Positions 9,156 to 17,995 of a stretch of 64,000 nucleotides of DNA are shown piece by piece (position 1 is the stretch's first letter; each line of letters starts with the position of its first letter). The notes beneath the pieces are model-generated. The model had not been told where the DNA came from. It saw nothing but the letters and a program-made list of their open reading frames with translations, and ran no database searches. Source of the DNA: Arthrobacter sp. AK04 (GTDB taxonomy: Bacteria > Actinomycetota > Actinomycetes > Actinomycetales > Micrococcaceae); contig NZ_JAJOMC010000001.1 in NCBI RefSeq assembly GCF_021129155.1, positions 1 to 64,000 of the forward strand, given 5' to 3'. Both the position numbers and the translations under genes were made by a program.

Positions 9156-9356
9156 ATGACCACGCGAGATCCGCATCTGCTGGCAGGCATTGTCGCTCTT
9201 GTCGAACAGACGGCCGACGCCCAGGACTCTCAGCCTGACGGCGTTAGCTACCTCCGGCAGGTCAACCGGACCTTGGCAGCGGCAGGTGTTCGTCGCGGCG
9301 CGCCTAGATTACGCTCCGGTGGAATCCCTTCTCGAAGGACACAACCAACGAAATGA
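9156..9356 (+). CDS. Small hypothetical ORF downstream of the HhH gene
   Basis: The ATG at 9156 lies just after the stop of the frameshifted HhH gene and has AAGGTG upstream. The product would be 66 residues, with LLAGIVALVEQTADAQ forming a plausible helix and a basic, low-complexity tail. The tail looks like out-of-frame translation. Another frame (to 9435) reads VFVAARLDYAPVESLLEGH, so this too may be a broken gene. I recognise no family. Confidence 0.3.
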   Translation: MTTRDPHLLAGIVALVEQTADAQDSQPDGVSYLRQVNRTLAAAGVRRGAPRLRSGGIPSRRTQPTK

Positions 9357-9437
9357 TCCTACGGGTGGAGGGACGCTTCAGCCCAGTAAGCACAAGGCCA
9401 GCTGCTTTGAGGTCATAACTCTTTTGACCCCTTAGTC

Positions 9438-9480
9438 GTTGGCGAAGTGCTGGTTCAACCGCAGCCAGCACTTCACCAAC
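9438..9480. terminator. Hairpin between convergent genes
   Basis: GTTGGCGAAGTGCTGG (9438-9453) pairs with CCAGCACTTCACCAAC (9465-9480) with one mismatch and an 11-base loop. It lies exactly between the converging transcription units, which suits a bidirectional terminator. There is no long T-run. The rest of 9357-9489 shows no gene. Confidence 0.6.
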
Positions 9481-9489
9481 TCCCCACTT

Positions 9490-10674
9490 TTACCCGCCCA
9501 AGTCTGACGCCGTGGCGGGAGCTGCGGCCGAAACACCACCAGGGTCTGGACTATCCGCCGACACCGGAGCCTGTGCCGACGGATGCTTGTACGACTCCAG
9601 CAGTGACGGCAAGAACTGCGAGAAAGCTTCTACGACGTTCGCGAGGAGTGGGTCGTCATGTGATGGCAAATCACGAGCCTGATGAAATAAGAAGTTCCGG
9701 ACCTTGTAAACCGCCTCGATGCCTTGATTGGACTTGATCCCCCGGGCATCAAGAAAATCCGAGGCCGCCACTCCAAATTCCCTGAGGCTAGAGGAACAGT
9801 CAGAGTACTTCTCCATAAGCAATTTCAGCCGCCCCTTTTCACGGATCTCATCGCCTAAAAGGTCAAATTGGTCACGAGCTGACGCGGTCCCATTCTGCAA
9901 ACTATCAATCATTTCCTGAACGACCAGAGGCAAACGATGACGCATCACGCTTTCCATGAGGTACTCGAAAACCTGGTACAAGTAGAAAAACTGTGTCAGC
10001 AAGGAGGGACTCGAAGTTGCCGAAAGCGTTAGCAACTTGGCCACAATGTTCGAGTTCTCCACGTCCTCAGAGACTAATGACACCTTGATCTTTTGTGATT
10101 CTGGAGGTGCACCTATCCACTCCAGATCGGCAGGCTTGCAGGCACCCGCAGGCACATAGCCATACTTGATCAAGCTTGGAAGAATTCGGTCCAACCCAAA
10201 ATTTGGTACCTCCGATAGGGTCGACTCGCTGACCACCAGAAAACAGATGTTGTCATGGAATAAGTCCGAGAAGAGCAAGGGTTCAGATCCATCTAAATGA
10301 TCCTCAAGAATCCCCGGGGATTTCGCGAGAAGGTCAGCCAATGCAAGGCGTATGGCCATATAGGCATACTGCTGAAAATAAGGTTTCTCGGCTTCGTCGT
10401 GCTCTATAGAACCCAAAGCATTGGCAGGAACCATTAGCCCGATCCGAGGCGGATCACCTTTGACAACTCCAGCGAGGTGAACAGGGTGAATGGAACTTTC
10501 ACGTAAGTCCTTCATGGCGAAACTATGGATGCTGAAGGGCATGGCTTCGAACGCAGGATTGAGCGTGAGCGGCGTCGATATGGACACCTCCAGGTCCCCT
10601 GTAGGGTCCATGGCCTTGAACATGCCCTTGTGAAATCTGATGCCCCAAGAGTCGCGGGGTCCTTCCGCTGGCAT
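9490..10674 (-). CDS. HEPN-motif protein of unknown family
   Basis: This 394-residue protein has low-GC codon usage for the window. Its C-terminal helical part contains KVRNFLFHQARDL. RNFLFH at about 326-331 fits the Rx4-6H motif (RN then three residues then H) of HEPN RNases, and the surrounding sequence (FLYLYQVFEYLMESVMRHRLP, LREFGVAASDFLDARG) is predicted helical as in HEPN domains. The first 190 residues are a mixed region I do not recognise. The last 30 residues are Ala/Pro/Ser-rich. It sits 11 bases after the stop of the DGQR-motif gene upstream, so the two form one transcription unit. HEPN proteins are frequent toxin or defence effectors; calling this an RNase is inference from one motif. 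Confidence 0.65.
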   Translation of the reverse strand: MPAEGPRDSWGIRFHKGMFKAMDPTGDLEVSISTPLTLNPAFEAMPFSIHSFAMKDLRESSIHPVHLAGVVKGDPPRIGLMVPANALGSIEHDEAEKPYFQQYAYMAIRLALADLLAKSPGILEDHLDGSEPLLFSDLFHDNICFLVVSESTLSEVPNFGLDRILPSLIKYGYVPAGACKPADLEWIGAPPESQKIKVSLVSEDVENSNIVAKLLTLSATSSPSLLTQFFYLYQVFEYLMESVMRHRLPLVVQEMIDSLQNGTASARDQFDLLGDEIREKGRLKLLMEKYSDCSSSLREFGVAASDFLDARGIKSNQGIEAVYKVRNFLFHQARDLPSHDDPLLANVVEAFSQFLPSLLESYKHPSAQAPVSADSPDPGGVSAAAPATASDLGG

Positions 10675-10685
10675 TACACCGAACC

Positions 10686-11846
10686 CTAAACGTACTGATC
10701 CTGGTATTTTCGCAGCGCACTAGAAGCGGCTGACGTCAGATCTAGATAGCTATCCGTCTCCCTATTCAGAAGTTCGCGGAAGTAGAAGGTGAAAAACGTT
10801 CGTTGCGCGTTTCCAATTTTGGGCGAGTTGTTCTTCAGCCACGAAAGCGAGGAATTCATTTCTAAAAGAAATTCTTCGGGGTCACCGATTTCAATTTCCG
10901 GAATTAACTTGGAGGCCTGATCAAGATTTTCAAGCAGGCCCCGGTCTATAAGCTTACCGAGTGCAGAACCGAGGCCAGACATCGCCTGCGGCTTCTTAAA
11001 GACCTGCGTCACGTTTTTGCCAAAGGGACTTGAATCATCCAACTCTTGCAACGGCAGCTCTGCATTACCCGAAAGAGCGACAACGTGCGTAACAAACTGG
11101 TCCACCGTATGGACGTAGTCCTTGAATACGTCAGAGTCCTGGTTCTCTCTTGAGAGCTTGTCGAGACTCCGGATATTTTCGAGCAAGCTCGCGCGATCGA
11201 TAGGAAGTTCATCACGGTTCAAGTACGCGTTGAAGCCTTCAACCACATCCTTAAAGTTGTACTGATGGGGTTTAGCGGCATACCGCCCATCAGCTTCTTT
11301 CAACAGTTCGATATGCGATTCTGTGTCCTGATAATCCAGGTAAAGCATTTCTATTTGCTGACGAAGAGACATCGGTGTCTGCCCGGTGTTCAGGGTCAGC
11401 ATGCGATAGAGGACGCCGATCCTATTCAGTCCGATGTAGACCTCAACCCGGACCTCCATGTTCGATACTTTTTCCGCTTCGGGGCCAGGGACCCGGCGCA
11501 CCTCATTCAGCAAATCGATGATGGTGTGTGTTCTCTGGAGTCCATCAAGAATTACGAGCCCTGAAGCACCGTTGACGATCAGCTCGGCCAGGCCCTCGTT
11601 GTCCAGGTCGTCGATGTCACCTATCTGCTCCGTGAGTGCAAGGACCAGGGGCGGAATAACGCAGCCCTTGCGCATGTCCTCCTTGAGAAGTGAGTACACG
11701 GTCTTTGACGAGCTAACCCTGCGCCTTTGAAACTCGTTCTTGTCAAGGTTCCCTGAAATCAGGCCCGCATACTCAGAAAGGGTCATCTCGGCCAGGACGT
11801 TTACCGCATCAATTCGTTGGTCACGAAGCTTCGAGGTGATTTTCAC
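10686..11846 (-). CDS. DGQR-motif protein (DUF262/DGQHR-like)
   Basis: This is a 386-residue protein with a GTG start and low local GC. VILDGLQRTHTIIDLL carries a D101-G-L-Q-R105 motif, and TLNTGQTPMSLRQQIEML follows at about 151-168. Both resemble the paired motifs of DUF262 (GmrSD-type) and DGQHR/DndB proteins, which use a ParB/Srx-like nucleotide-binding fold. The N-terminal region (SEYAGLISGNLDKNEFQRR) also fits the usual opening of such proteins. No HNH (DUF1524) domain is attached. The C-terminus is helical and unrecognised. It is the first gene of a two-gene unit with the HEPN-motif protein. A role in phage defence or modification sensing is inference from family and partner. Confidence 0.65.
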   Translation of the reverse strand: MKITSKLRDQRIDAVNVLAEMTLSEYAGLISGNLDKNEFQRRRVSSSKTVYSLLKEDMRKGCVIPPLVLALTEQIGDIDDLDNEGLAELIVNGASGLVILDGLQRTHTIIDLLNEVRRVPGPEAEKVSNMEVRVEVYIGLNRIGVLYRMLTLNTGQTPMSLRQQIEMLYLDYQDTESHIELLKEADGRYAAKPHQYNFKDVVEGFNAYLNRDELPIDRASLLENIRSLDKLSRENQDSDVFKDYVHTVDQFVTHVVALSGNAELPLQELDDSSPFGKNVTQVFKKPQAMSGLGSALGKLIDRGLLENLDQASKLIPEIEIGDPEEFLLEMNSSLSWLKNNSPKIGNAQRTFFTFYFRELLNRETDSYLDLTSAASSALRKYQDQYV

Positions 11847-11992
11847 GATTCTGCTCTCATGTTAGTCCGTCTGTAACTAGGTTCCTCGCACTACCGGTAA
11901 TCCTAACGTCGCCAGGACCAGCTAGAAGACACTTACGATCTCGAAACACCCCCGCGTCTTCGGACGCTATTACGCACCCGAAAGGACACCCT

Positions 11993-12871
11993 CTAGAGGG
12001 CTGAGACCTGCCTGTCCCGCATAACTTTCAACGTCTCGCCCAACTCCGTCTTCCACTCGACCAGTCCGTTGGCCGATCGTCCCAAAACCACAGCAGCAGC
12101 AGCAGATGGCGAATCAAAGGTGTACGGCCTGGTGAAGGCCATCCGCCCGTTCCTTTCTACAGCCAGGACTCCTCGCTCCACGAGGCGCGCACGGAGCTTC
12201 ACGGCCCAGGGCGGCGTTGAAGTGACCAATGCGGCGCGGGCGTGGCCGCTGGACACGACAAACCCGGCTCCGGACTCATGTCCGCGAGCATCAGCGTCTC
12301 GCCCGCGGATGAAGTATTGGGTTTCGCTGGTGGCAACCGTATCGTCGGGCACCTCGAATGAGGACACGCCGAGCACTGGCAGCAGAAGTAGCAGTTCATC
12401 AAGATACGAAGCAGCATCAGCAGTGTCTGGCTCCGACAATTTGACGGCGGAGCCGGCATTGCCATTCGAGACGTTCGTTTTAGCTGCCATCTTTGCCATT
12501 TTGATTAATTCAGCCTCAAGCCAGCGAAAGTGCGCCTTATTGAGGTTGTCGTCCTTGCTTGTGGCCACGATGACTTGCTGCCAAAAGTCGAGGTTCTTCC
12601 CCACGTGCTGCTTGATACGTCCTCGGACGTCATCCGACTCTCCTATGTACATATCAACAGTTGAGTCGTCGTTGGGTGGACCCACCAGGAGATAGATGCC
12701 GGGGCTCAGAAGCTCATCGCGTTTCAGGATGTGGACGATGTCCGCGCGAGAACAGACGAGTACAATCCCCGTCCATCCGGACTTCTCAACAAGGCGGAGA
12801 CCGTTAGGATCGCCATCTGCCATAAAGATGCGGATGGATGAAGCGCGACGAGTATGCCCAGCTGGAGTCAT
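11993..12871 (-). CDS. GIY-YIG nuclease with DUF4357 domain
   Basis: The 292-residue protein has GIYLLVGPP and YIGESDDVRGRIKQH, the GIY, YIG and Arg elements of GIY-YIG endonucleases, at about 56-90. The C-terminus (TFDSPSAAAAVVLGRSANGLVEWKT) is a DUF4357 domain, commonly fused to GIY-YIG domains in bacteria. About 100 residues of linker separate the two. An in-frame ATG 16 codons further in (MADGDPNG) is an alternative start. It lies in the same direction as the HEPN/DGQR pair but about 145 bases upstream of it, so it could be co-transcribed or independent. Its cellular role is not established for the family. Confidence 0.88.
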   Translation of the reverse strand: MTPAGHTRRASSIRIFMADGDPNGLRLVEKSGWTGIVLVCSRADIVHILKRDELLSPGIYLLVGPPNDDSTVDMYIGESDDVRGRIKQHVGKNLDFWQQVIVATSKDDNLNKAHFRWLEAELIKMAKMAAKTNVSNGNAGSAVKLSEPDTADAASYLDELLLLLPVLGVSSFEVPDDTVATSETQYFIRGRDADARGHESGAGFVVSSGHARAALVTSTPPWAVKLRARLVERGVLAVERNGRMAFTRPYTFDSPSAAAAVVLGRSANGLVEWKTELGETLKVMRDRQVSAL

Positions 12872-13102
12872 GCCCAGATCCTATTCGATCACAGTTCTCG
12901 TCTCGGAATATGGGCAGAGTCCCAAGGTGATTACGATTGGCACCCCACTCGTGGAGATGTTGTATTTTCAGGGCCGCAAAAAAGGCGGTAAGAAACTCAA
13001 AGCGCGGGTGATTGTCAAGGGGTAAGCGCGCAAAGGCATCGTCTTACCGAGCGACCGTCTACGGAACTGGTACTGACGACTGCAACCAACCCAGCTCTGG
13101 AG

Positions 13103-13861
13103 TTACTTGACTAGTAAAGCGTTGCACCAGCACGGTAACTCCCAGTTAGTTCCAGCAGTTACTGTTAGCCGGAGGCGGCTCAAACCATGGATGTCTATGT
13201 CGAATGGAACCCCTGCCGGGTACTCGACCCTCTGGGGAGGAAGCAGCACCGCACCCTCAGTTGATGTAATGGAGAAAAAGACGGTGCCATCAATCACGGT
13301 GTCGTGACGTGTGTCATCGGTAAGAGCAAGAACACCTTGGAATCGGCTATAGGTACCTGGCAAATTCACGTCCGTGGTGGATGTGCAATTGGCGCAGTTG
13401 TGAAACTCAAATGTGTAGCTGAACGGATAATCTACGCCATTGGCTTTGGCTGCGCCCCGGAATGCCCCGGGTTCCTGCCTCAGAAAGGCGGAAGGTGGAA
13501 GGCTGCTGAGGTAAAGCTGAACTGGGGCCGAAACGGCTCCATTAGCGGACGGCGCTGCTGAGGCAGGAGTTGAAAGCCCGGAAGTTGTGGGCGGGGACGA
13601 AACAGTAGTAGGGCTGGCGGGAACGACAGTCGGAGTCGGCGTCGGCGTCGGCGAAGAGGTTACGAGCGGCGAGGACGACGTCGGGGGCGCTACTGTTTCC
13701 GGCTGACGAGCGGGAGAACTTGTCATAGTCATAGTCAGGTAGAGGGACACTACGGTTGCTATGGCTCCGACCGCACCCCACCACCCTGCGGAATGCCATT
13801 TGGCTTTGCTCTGATTTCCGTCGGGACCGGTCGCATCGGGCACTTTCGTCCTCCCACCCAA
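13103..13861 (-). CDS. Membrane-anchored exported protein with NPCBM-like domain
   Basis: The 252-residue protein has a basic N-terminus, one hydrophobic segment (WWGAVGAIATVVSLYLTM, about 27-45) and no signal-peptidase site, so it is probably a type II membrane protein. A Pro/Ser/Thr-rich linker (about 50-110) follows. The C-terminal domain reads FEFHNCANCTSTTDVNLPG, YSRFQGVLALTDDTRHD and GTVFFSI. This pattern resembles NPCBM-type carbohydrate-binding beta-sandwich domains. Two Cys pairs (CANC and CWC) could form disulfides outside the cell. No enzyme signature is visible. Function is unknown. Confidence 0.65.
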   Translation of the reverse strand: MGGRTKVPDATGPDGNQSKAKWHSAGWWGAVGAIATVVSLYLTMTMTSSPARQPETVAPPTSSSPLVTSSPTPTPTPTVVPASPTTVSSPPTTSGLSTPASAAPSANGAVSAPVQLYLSSLPPSAFLRQEPGAFRGAAKANGVDYPFSYTFEFHNCANCTSTTDVNLPGTYSRFQGVLALTDDTRHDTVIDGTVFFSITSTEGAVLLPPQRVEYPAGVPFDIDIHGLSRLRLTVTAGTNWELPCWCNALLVK

Positions 13862-13975
13862 TTATTAGGAAAACCTCGTCGAACCAGCACCCCAGACTGG
13901 TTTCTAGATTAGGTGAGAGGTGATCGAAATAATAGAGACACCCGACACCGGCAGGAGTCTTCCTTCTCTCCGCTG

Positions 13976-14505
13976 TCAGTACGTCAAGAGGAGCCGATCA
14001 GCGACGACGTGGTCCTCCAGCGTTTGTCCTTCCATTCGAAAACGCTTCAGCATCGAGCGTCCGACGTTGACGAAGACTTCGTGTTCGAACAGGCCCTCTG
14101 GTATCGGCAGCTCCAAAAGCTTCTTTCCGGAACTTTGCTTCCGTCAATACTCAGTGCAACACGCACCCCGCGCGACTTGGCGTCGGCGATGCGTTCGAAA
14201 AGGTCTGCAAGGCTGAAGGTCTGAGCGCCATACAAAATCGTTTGAGTGTGAGTGTAGGGCGGATCGCAATAGACGACATCGCCTGGCTGGGTCATTTCCA
14301 AGGCCTCGCGGTAGTCAAGGTGCTTAAAGTCCACGCCCTCTGTACGGTGAGCCCATAAAACCGCCCGCTTGCCAAATGACTCTGGACTCACGGGCTTGTG
14401 CACGCACATAGGGGTGGACATGCATCCGTCCGCCTGCCGGAAGCGAACGACGCCGCCTTAGCAGGATCGTGAAAGAAAAGGAAGGTCTGCTGCATTTTAC
14501 TCGCG
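13976..14505 (-). pseudogene. DNA adenine methylase (D12 class), triply damaged
   Basis: Read on the minus strand, PFLSRSC, stop, GGVVRFRQADG, VHKPVSPESFGKRAVLW and GDVVYCDPPYTHTQTILYGAQ give the middle of a Dam-type N6-adenine methylase with the catalytic DPPY. The TAA at 14458-14460 sits where the family has Tyr or similar (SCYGG). After SIDGSK (about 14132) a one-base deletion moves the frame; the following frame reads KKLLELPIPEGLFEHEVFVNV to LLLTY and stops at 13976-13978. The N-terminal third, including the AdoMet loop, is absent: the homology ends next to the insertion sequence at 14508. The methylase is therefore almost certainly dead. Confidence 0.85.
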
Positions 14506-14507
14506 TT

Positions 14508-15847
14508 GAATCATCAAAGATGCCCGCGTAGCTACTATCGAAGAATCATCTGAGAATGCCCGCGTAGCGGCGCGTCTGCTGGGGTGGTATCTGCCGGCCG
14601 GGCACTGTGAGCCATGGAGCTTTCGATGAGCGAACGCAAGACCGTCACGAAGACCACTGCCCTTCGATATGCCCGGTCGGACCGGACCGCCGAGAAGACC
14701 ATCCTTGACGAGCTGTGTGCACTGACGCATTGGCATCGTGACCATGCGCGTAAGGCGCTGCGGCAGGCTCTGGTACTCAAGCAGGTCAAGCCCCGGACCT
14801 TCCCGGCCCCGGTCTACGGGGACGACGTGATCGAAGCGCTGCGGTTGTGCTGGGCGGTGCAGGGCAGCCCGTGCGGGCACCTGCTGGCAGCAGCACTACC
14901 GGATTTGGTTCCGCGGCTGCGCCGGTTCAAGGAGCTGACGATCGAGGACGGGCCGTGCTGCTGCTGAAGATCGCCCCGGCCACCGTTGACCGCCGGCTCA
15001 TGGCAGATCGGAAGAAACTCGACCCCAGAGGCCGCTCTCACCCCAAGCCAGGAACGCTGCTTAAGGACTGGATCCCGATGCGGACGTGGGCCGAGTGGGA
15101 CGATGCGGTGCCCGGCTTCGTGGAGATCGATCTGGTCGGCCACGAAGGCGGCAATTCCAAGGGTAAGTTCTGCTTCACCCTGACAATCACTAACATCTGC
15201 ACAGGGTGGACCGATACCCGGTCGGTGAAGAACAAGGCCCAGAAATGGGTGTTCGCCGCGATCAAAGAAGCCACCGCGTCGTTCCCGGTCCTGATTGTCG
15301 GGATCGATTCGGAAGACGGGAGCGAGTTCATCAATTGGGAGCTGCTGCGGTGGTGTAAACAGGAACAACTGACGTTCACCAGATCCAGGTCCGGGAACAA
15401 AAATGACGGCGCCCATGTGGAACAGAAGAACTGGCATGTCGTCCGGCAAACCGTCGGAGACCACCGGTACGACACGGCGGCTGAACTGGAATTACTGAAC
15501 CGGATCTGGGCATTGCAAGGGCAGCTGACCAACCACTTTGGGCCACAGCAGAAACTCGTCAGGAAGATCCGAACCGGTGCAAAGATCACCAAGAAGTTCG
15601 ATCTGCCAGCGACACCATACGAGCGGGGCCTGTCCGACGAGGGCACGGTCCGGAAACTCGTGAAGACCAGGCTAAAGCGGGAGAACAAGCCTTTGAACCC
15701 GGCGGCAATCCGACGTCAGGTTCAAGCCCTCTGCGCTGCACTGCTCACCCTGACTACAGCGAAGCAGGGCCCTAAAAGCCAACCAACCATCCGGGCATTA
15801 TCAAATGATTCCACGATGAAAGCTAGGCGCGCATCTTGACATGATTC
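14508..15847 (+). mobile_element. Insertion sequence with about 55-bp terminal inverted repeats
   Basis: The left end at 14508 (GAATCATC...GATGCCCGCGTAG) aligns, with a few mismatches, to the reverse complement of the right end at 15847 (GAATCATGTCAAGATG...). Each end has a second inner copy of the motif: GAATCATCTGAGAATGCCCG at 14543-14562 and its 18/20 match, inverted, at 15792-15811. The element is about 1.34 kb and holds one DDE transposase gene. No clear target duplication is visible. It abuts the truncated methylase gene, so it may have caused that truncation or a deletion next to it. The methylase N-terminus is not found on the far side. Confidence 0.8.
14614..15839 (+). pseudogene. 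DDE (rve-type) transposase, frameshifted
   Basis: The first frame from 14614 encodes an N-terminal helical domain (RYARSDRTAEKTILDELCALTHWHRDHARKAL) and runs into a stop at about 14967. The frame shifted by one base continues with VLLLKIAPATVDRRL, then the integrase core: FVEIDLVGHEGG (first Asp), VLIVGIDSEDGSEFIN and FTRSRSGNKNDGAHVEQKNW (Glu). One missing G near 14951-14953 (GACGGG) explains the break. There is no A-rich slippery site, so programmed frameshifting is unlikely. The second catalytic position, normally DNG in this group, reads EDG. It resembles ISNCY-type rve transposases; the exact IS family would need a database search. Confidence 0.85.
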
Positions 15848-15943
15848 CTCGGGCCACTATGGAGTTATCCTTTTAGATCCTGAGCCCAAGTGCGAAGCAC
15901 GGCTCCGAGGGGTGCGCCCACGCCAGAGAAACGAAGGTAGCTT

Positions 15944-17995
15944 CTATAACTCCGCAACAGGCGCCGCGAACTGCGCTTCGTACAGCCGCGCGTAGGCCCC
16001 ACCCGCGGCGAGCAGTGAAGCGTGCGTCCCCTGCTCCACGATCTGCCCGGCCTCCATCACCAGGATGAGGTCCGCGTCGCGGATCGTGGACAGGCGGTGC
16101 GCGATCACAAACGAAGTCCGGTCCGACCGCAAAGCACGCATCGCCTTCTGCACCAGCACCTCGGTCCGGGTGTCCACCGATGACGTCGCCTCGTCCAGGA
16201 TCAGCACCGACGGCCGGGCCAGGAACGCCCGCGCAATGGTCAGCAACTGCTTCTCCCCCGCGGACACATTCGAGCCCTCGTCCTCCAGCAGCGTGTCGTA
16301 CCCGTCCGGCAGCGACCGCACGAAGCGGTCCACATACGTCGCCCGGGCCGCCTCAAGAATTTCAGCCTCAGATGCCCCGGGCCGCCCGTACGCAATGTTG
16401 TCCCGGATGGTCCCGGCGAACAGCCACGTATCCTGCAGCACCATCCCCATCCGCGAGCGCAGCTCGCGCCGCGGCACCGAGGTGACGTCCACGCCGTCGA
16501 GCGTTATCCGCCCCGCATCGATCTCGTAGAACCGCATCATCAGGTTCACCAGCGTCGTCTTCCCCGCCCCGGTGGGCCCCACGATCGCCACCGTCTGCCC
16601 CGGCTCCGCCACCAACGAAAGAGAAGAGATCAGCGGCTGCTCCGGCGAATAGGAAAACGACACATCTGAGAACACCAGCCGCCCCCGCCCAAACACCGGA
16701 CCCGTAGAAGCAGCAGGCTCAACAGACTCCTCCTCCTCATCCAGCAAGGAGAACACCCGCTCGGCAGATGCCACCCCGGACTGCAGCACGTTCGCCATGG
16801 ATCCCAGCTGCGCCAGCGGCATGGTGAACTGCCGCGAGTACTGGATGAATGCCTGCACGTCGCCCAGCTGCATCGCCCCGGACGCCACCTGCAGCCCGCC
16901 CACCACGGCGATCCCCACGTACACCAGGTTCCCGATGAACGTCATGGCCGGCATGATCAGCCCCGATATGAACTGGGCGCCAAAACTCGCCTCATACAGC
17001 TCCGCGTTCTTCTGCCGGAACCGCTCCCCCACCTCCTGCTGCCGGCCGAACACCTTCACCAGCGCATGCCCGGTGTACGTCTCCTCGATCTGCCCGTTCA
17101 GCTCGCCCATGTGCTTCCACTGCGCCACAAACAGCTTCTGCGAGCGCTTGGCGATCAGCGCCGTCAGCCCCAGCGTCAGCGGAATGGTCACCAGCGCGAT
17201 CAGCGCCAGCGTGGGCGAGAGGATGAGCATCATCACCAGCACGCCCACCACGGTCAGCACCGACGTGACGGCCTGGCTGATGGTTTGCTGCAGGCTCTGC
17301 GAAATGTTGTCCACGTCGTTCGTCACCCGGCTGAGCAGCTCGCCGCGCTGGATCGAATCGAAATACCGCAGCGGCAGCCGGTTGATCTTCGCCTCGATCC
17401 GCTCCCGCAGCCCGAACACCGTCCGCTGCACCACCCCGTTCAGCACATACGCCTGCACCCACATTAATGCCGACGACAACACATACAGCACCAGCGCCCA
17501 CGTCAGCACACTGCCCAGCGCCGCGAAGTCGATCCCCTGCCCCGGCACCAGGTCCATCGCGCTGAGCATGTCCGCGCGCTGCCCCTCCCCGGACGCCCGC
17601 AGCTGCGCAATCACCTGCTCCTTGCTCACCCCGGCCTGCAGCTCGCGGGACACCACGCCGGCGAAAATCAGGTTGGTGCCCTCCCCCAGCAGCCGCGGCC
17701 CGATCACGGACAGCGCCACCCCGGCCACCGCCGTCACGAACACCAGCAGCAGCCACGCCCGCTCCGGCCGCAGCGTCCCCACCAGCCGTCTGGCCGACGG
17801 CCAGAAGTTCATCGCCTTCTCCGCCGGGACGTTCATCCCCGCGAACGGACCGCCCCTTCCGGGTCCGCCCGCCGGACGGGGAATGCGTACGACGTCGGCG
17901 CTTGCCGTTTTGGCCCCGGGCGCGGTTCCGGCGGGGGTTCCTGGAGCGCCGCTTCCGGAAGCAGCGCCCGACGGCGGGCGGTGCGGCGCGCTCAT
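15944..17995 (-). CDS. ABC exporter subunit (TM287/288-type), second of a pair
   Basis: The 683-residue half-transporter has an N-terminal Gly/Pro/Ala-rich cytoplasmic extension of about 60 residues, six predicted membrane helices and a C-terminal ATPase. The ATPase shows Walker A GPTGAGKTT, the signature loop as NVSAGEKQL, Walker B VLILDEATSSVDT and the His-switch IAHRLSTI. The signature is SAGEKQ instead of LSGGQ, which is typical of one member of heterodimeric exporters such as TM287/TM288 or LmrCD. Its ATG overlaps the stop of the partner gene by 4 bases, so the two are translated together. Substrate unknown; drug or lipid export is usual. Confidence 0.93.
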   Translation of the reverse strand: MSAPHRPPSGAASGSGAPGTPAGTAPGAKTASADVVRIPRPAGGPGRGGPFAGMNVPAEKAMNFWPSARRLVGTLRPERAWLLLVFVTAVAGVALSVIGPRLLGEGTNLIFAGVVSRELQAGVSKEQVIAQLRASGEGQRADMLSAMDLVPGQGIDFAALGSVLTWALVLYVLSSALMWVQAYVLNGVVQRTVFGLRERIEAKINRLPLRYFDSIQRGELLSRVTNDVDNISQSLQQTISQAVTSVLTVVGVLVMMLILSPTLALIALVTIPLTLGLTALIAKRSQKLFVAQWKHMGELNGQIEETYTGHALVKVFGRQQEVGERFRQKNAELYEASFGAQFISGLIMPAMTFIGNLVYVGIAVVGGLQVASGAMQLGDVQAFIQYSRQFTMPLAQLGSMANVLQSGVASAERVFSLLDEEEESVEPAASTGPVFGRGRLVFSDVSFSYSPEQPLISSLSLVAEPGQTVAIVGPTGAGKTTLVNLMMRFYEIDAGRITLDGVDVTSVPRRELRSRMGMVLQDTWLFAGTIRDNIAYGRPGASEAEILEAARATYVDRFVRSLPDGYDTLLEDEGSNVSAGEKQLLTIARAFLARPSVLILDEATSSVDTRTEVLVQKAMRALRSDRTSFVIAHRLSTIRDADLILVMEAGQIVEQGTHASLLAAGGAYARLYEAQFAAPVAEL

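Noticed and set aside
11989-12000. Palindrome CCCTCTAGAGGG at the GIY-YIG gene's stop
   Set aside because: It is too short and has no loop, so it is not convincing as a terminator.
12696-13025. A 109-codon plus-strand frame near the GIY-YIG gene
   Set aside because: Most of it is antisense to the GIY-YIG gene, and the rest has no supporting signal.
14940-14975. Programmed -1 frameshifting in the IS transposase
   Set aside because: No slippery A-rich or X XXY YYZ heptamer is present at the break; a single missing G explains it more simply.
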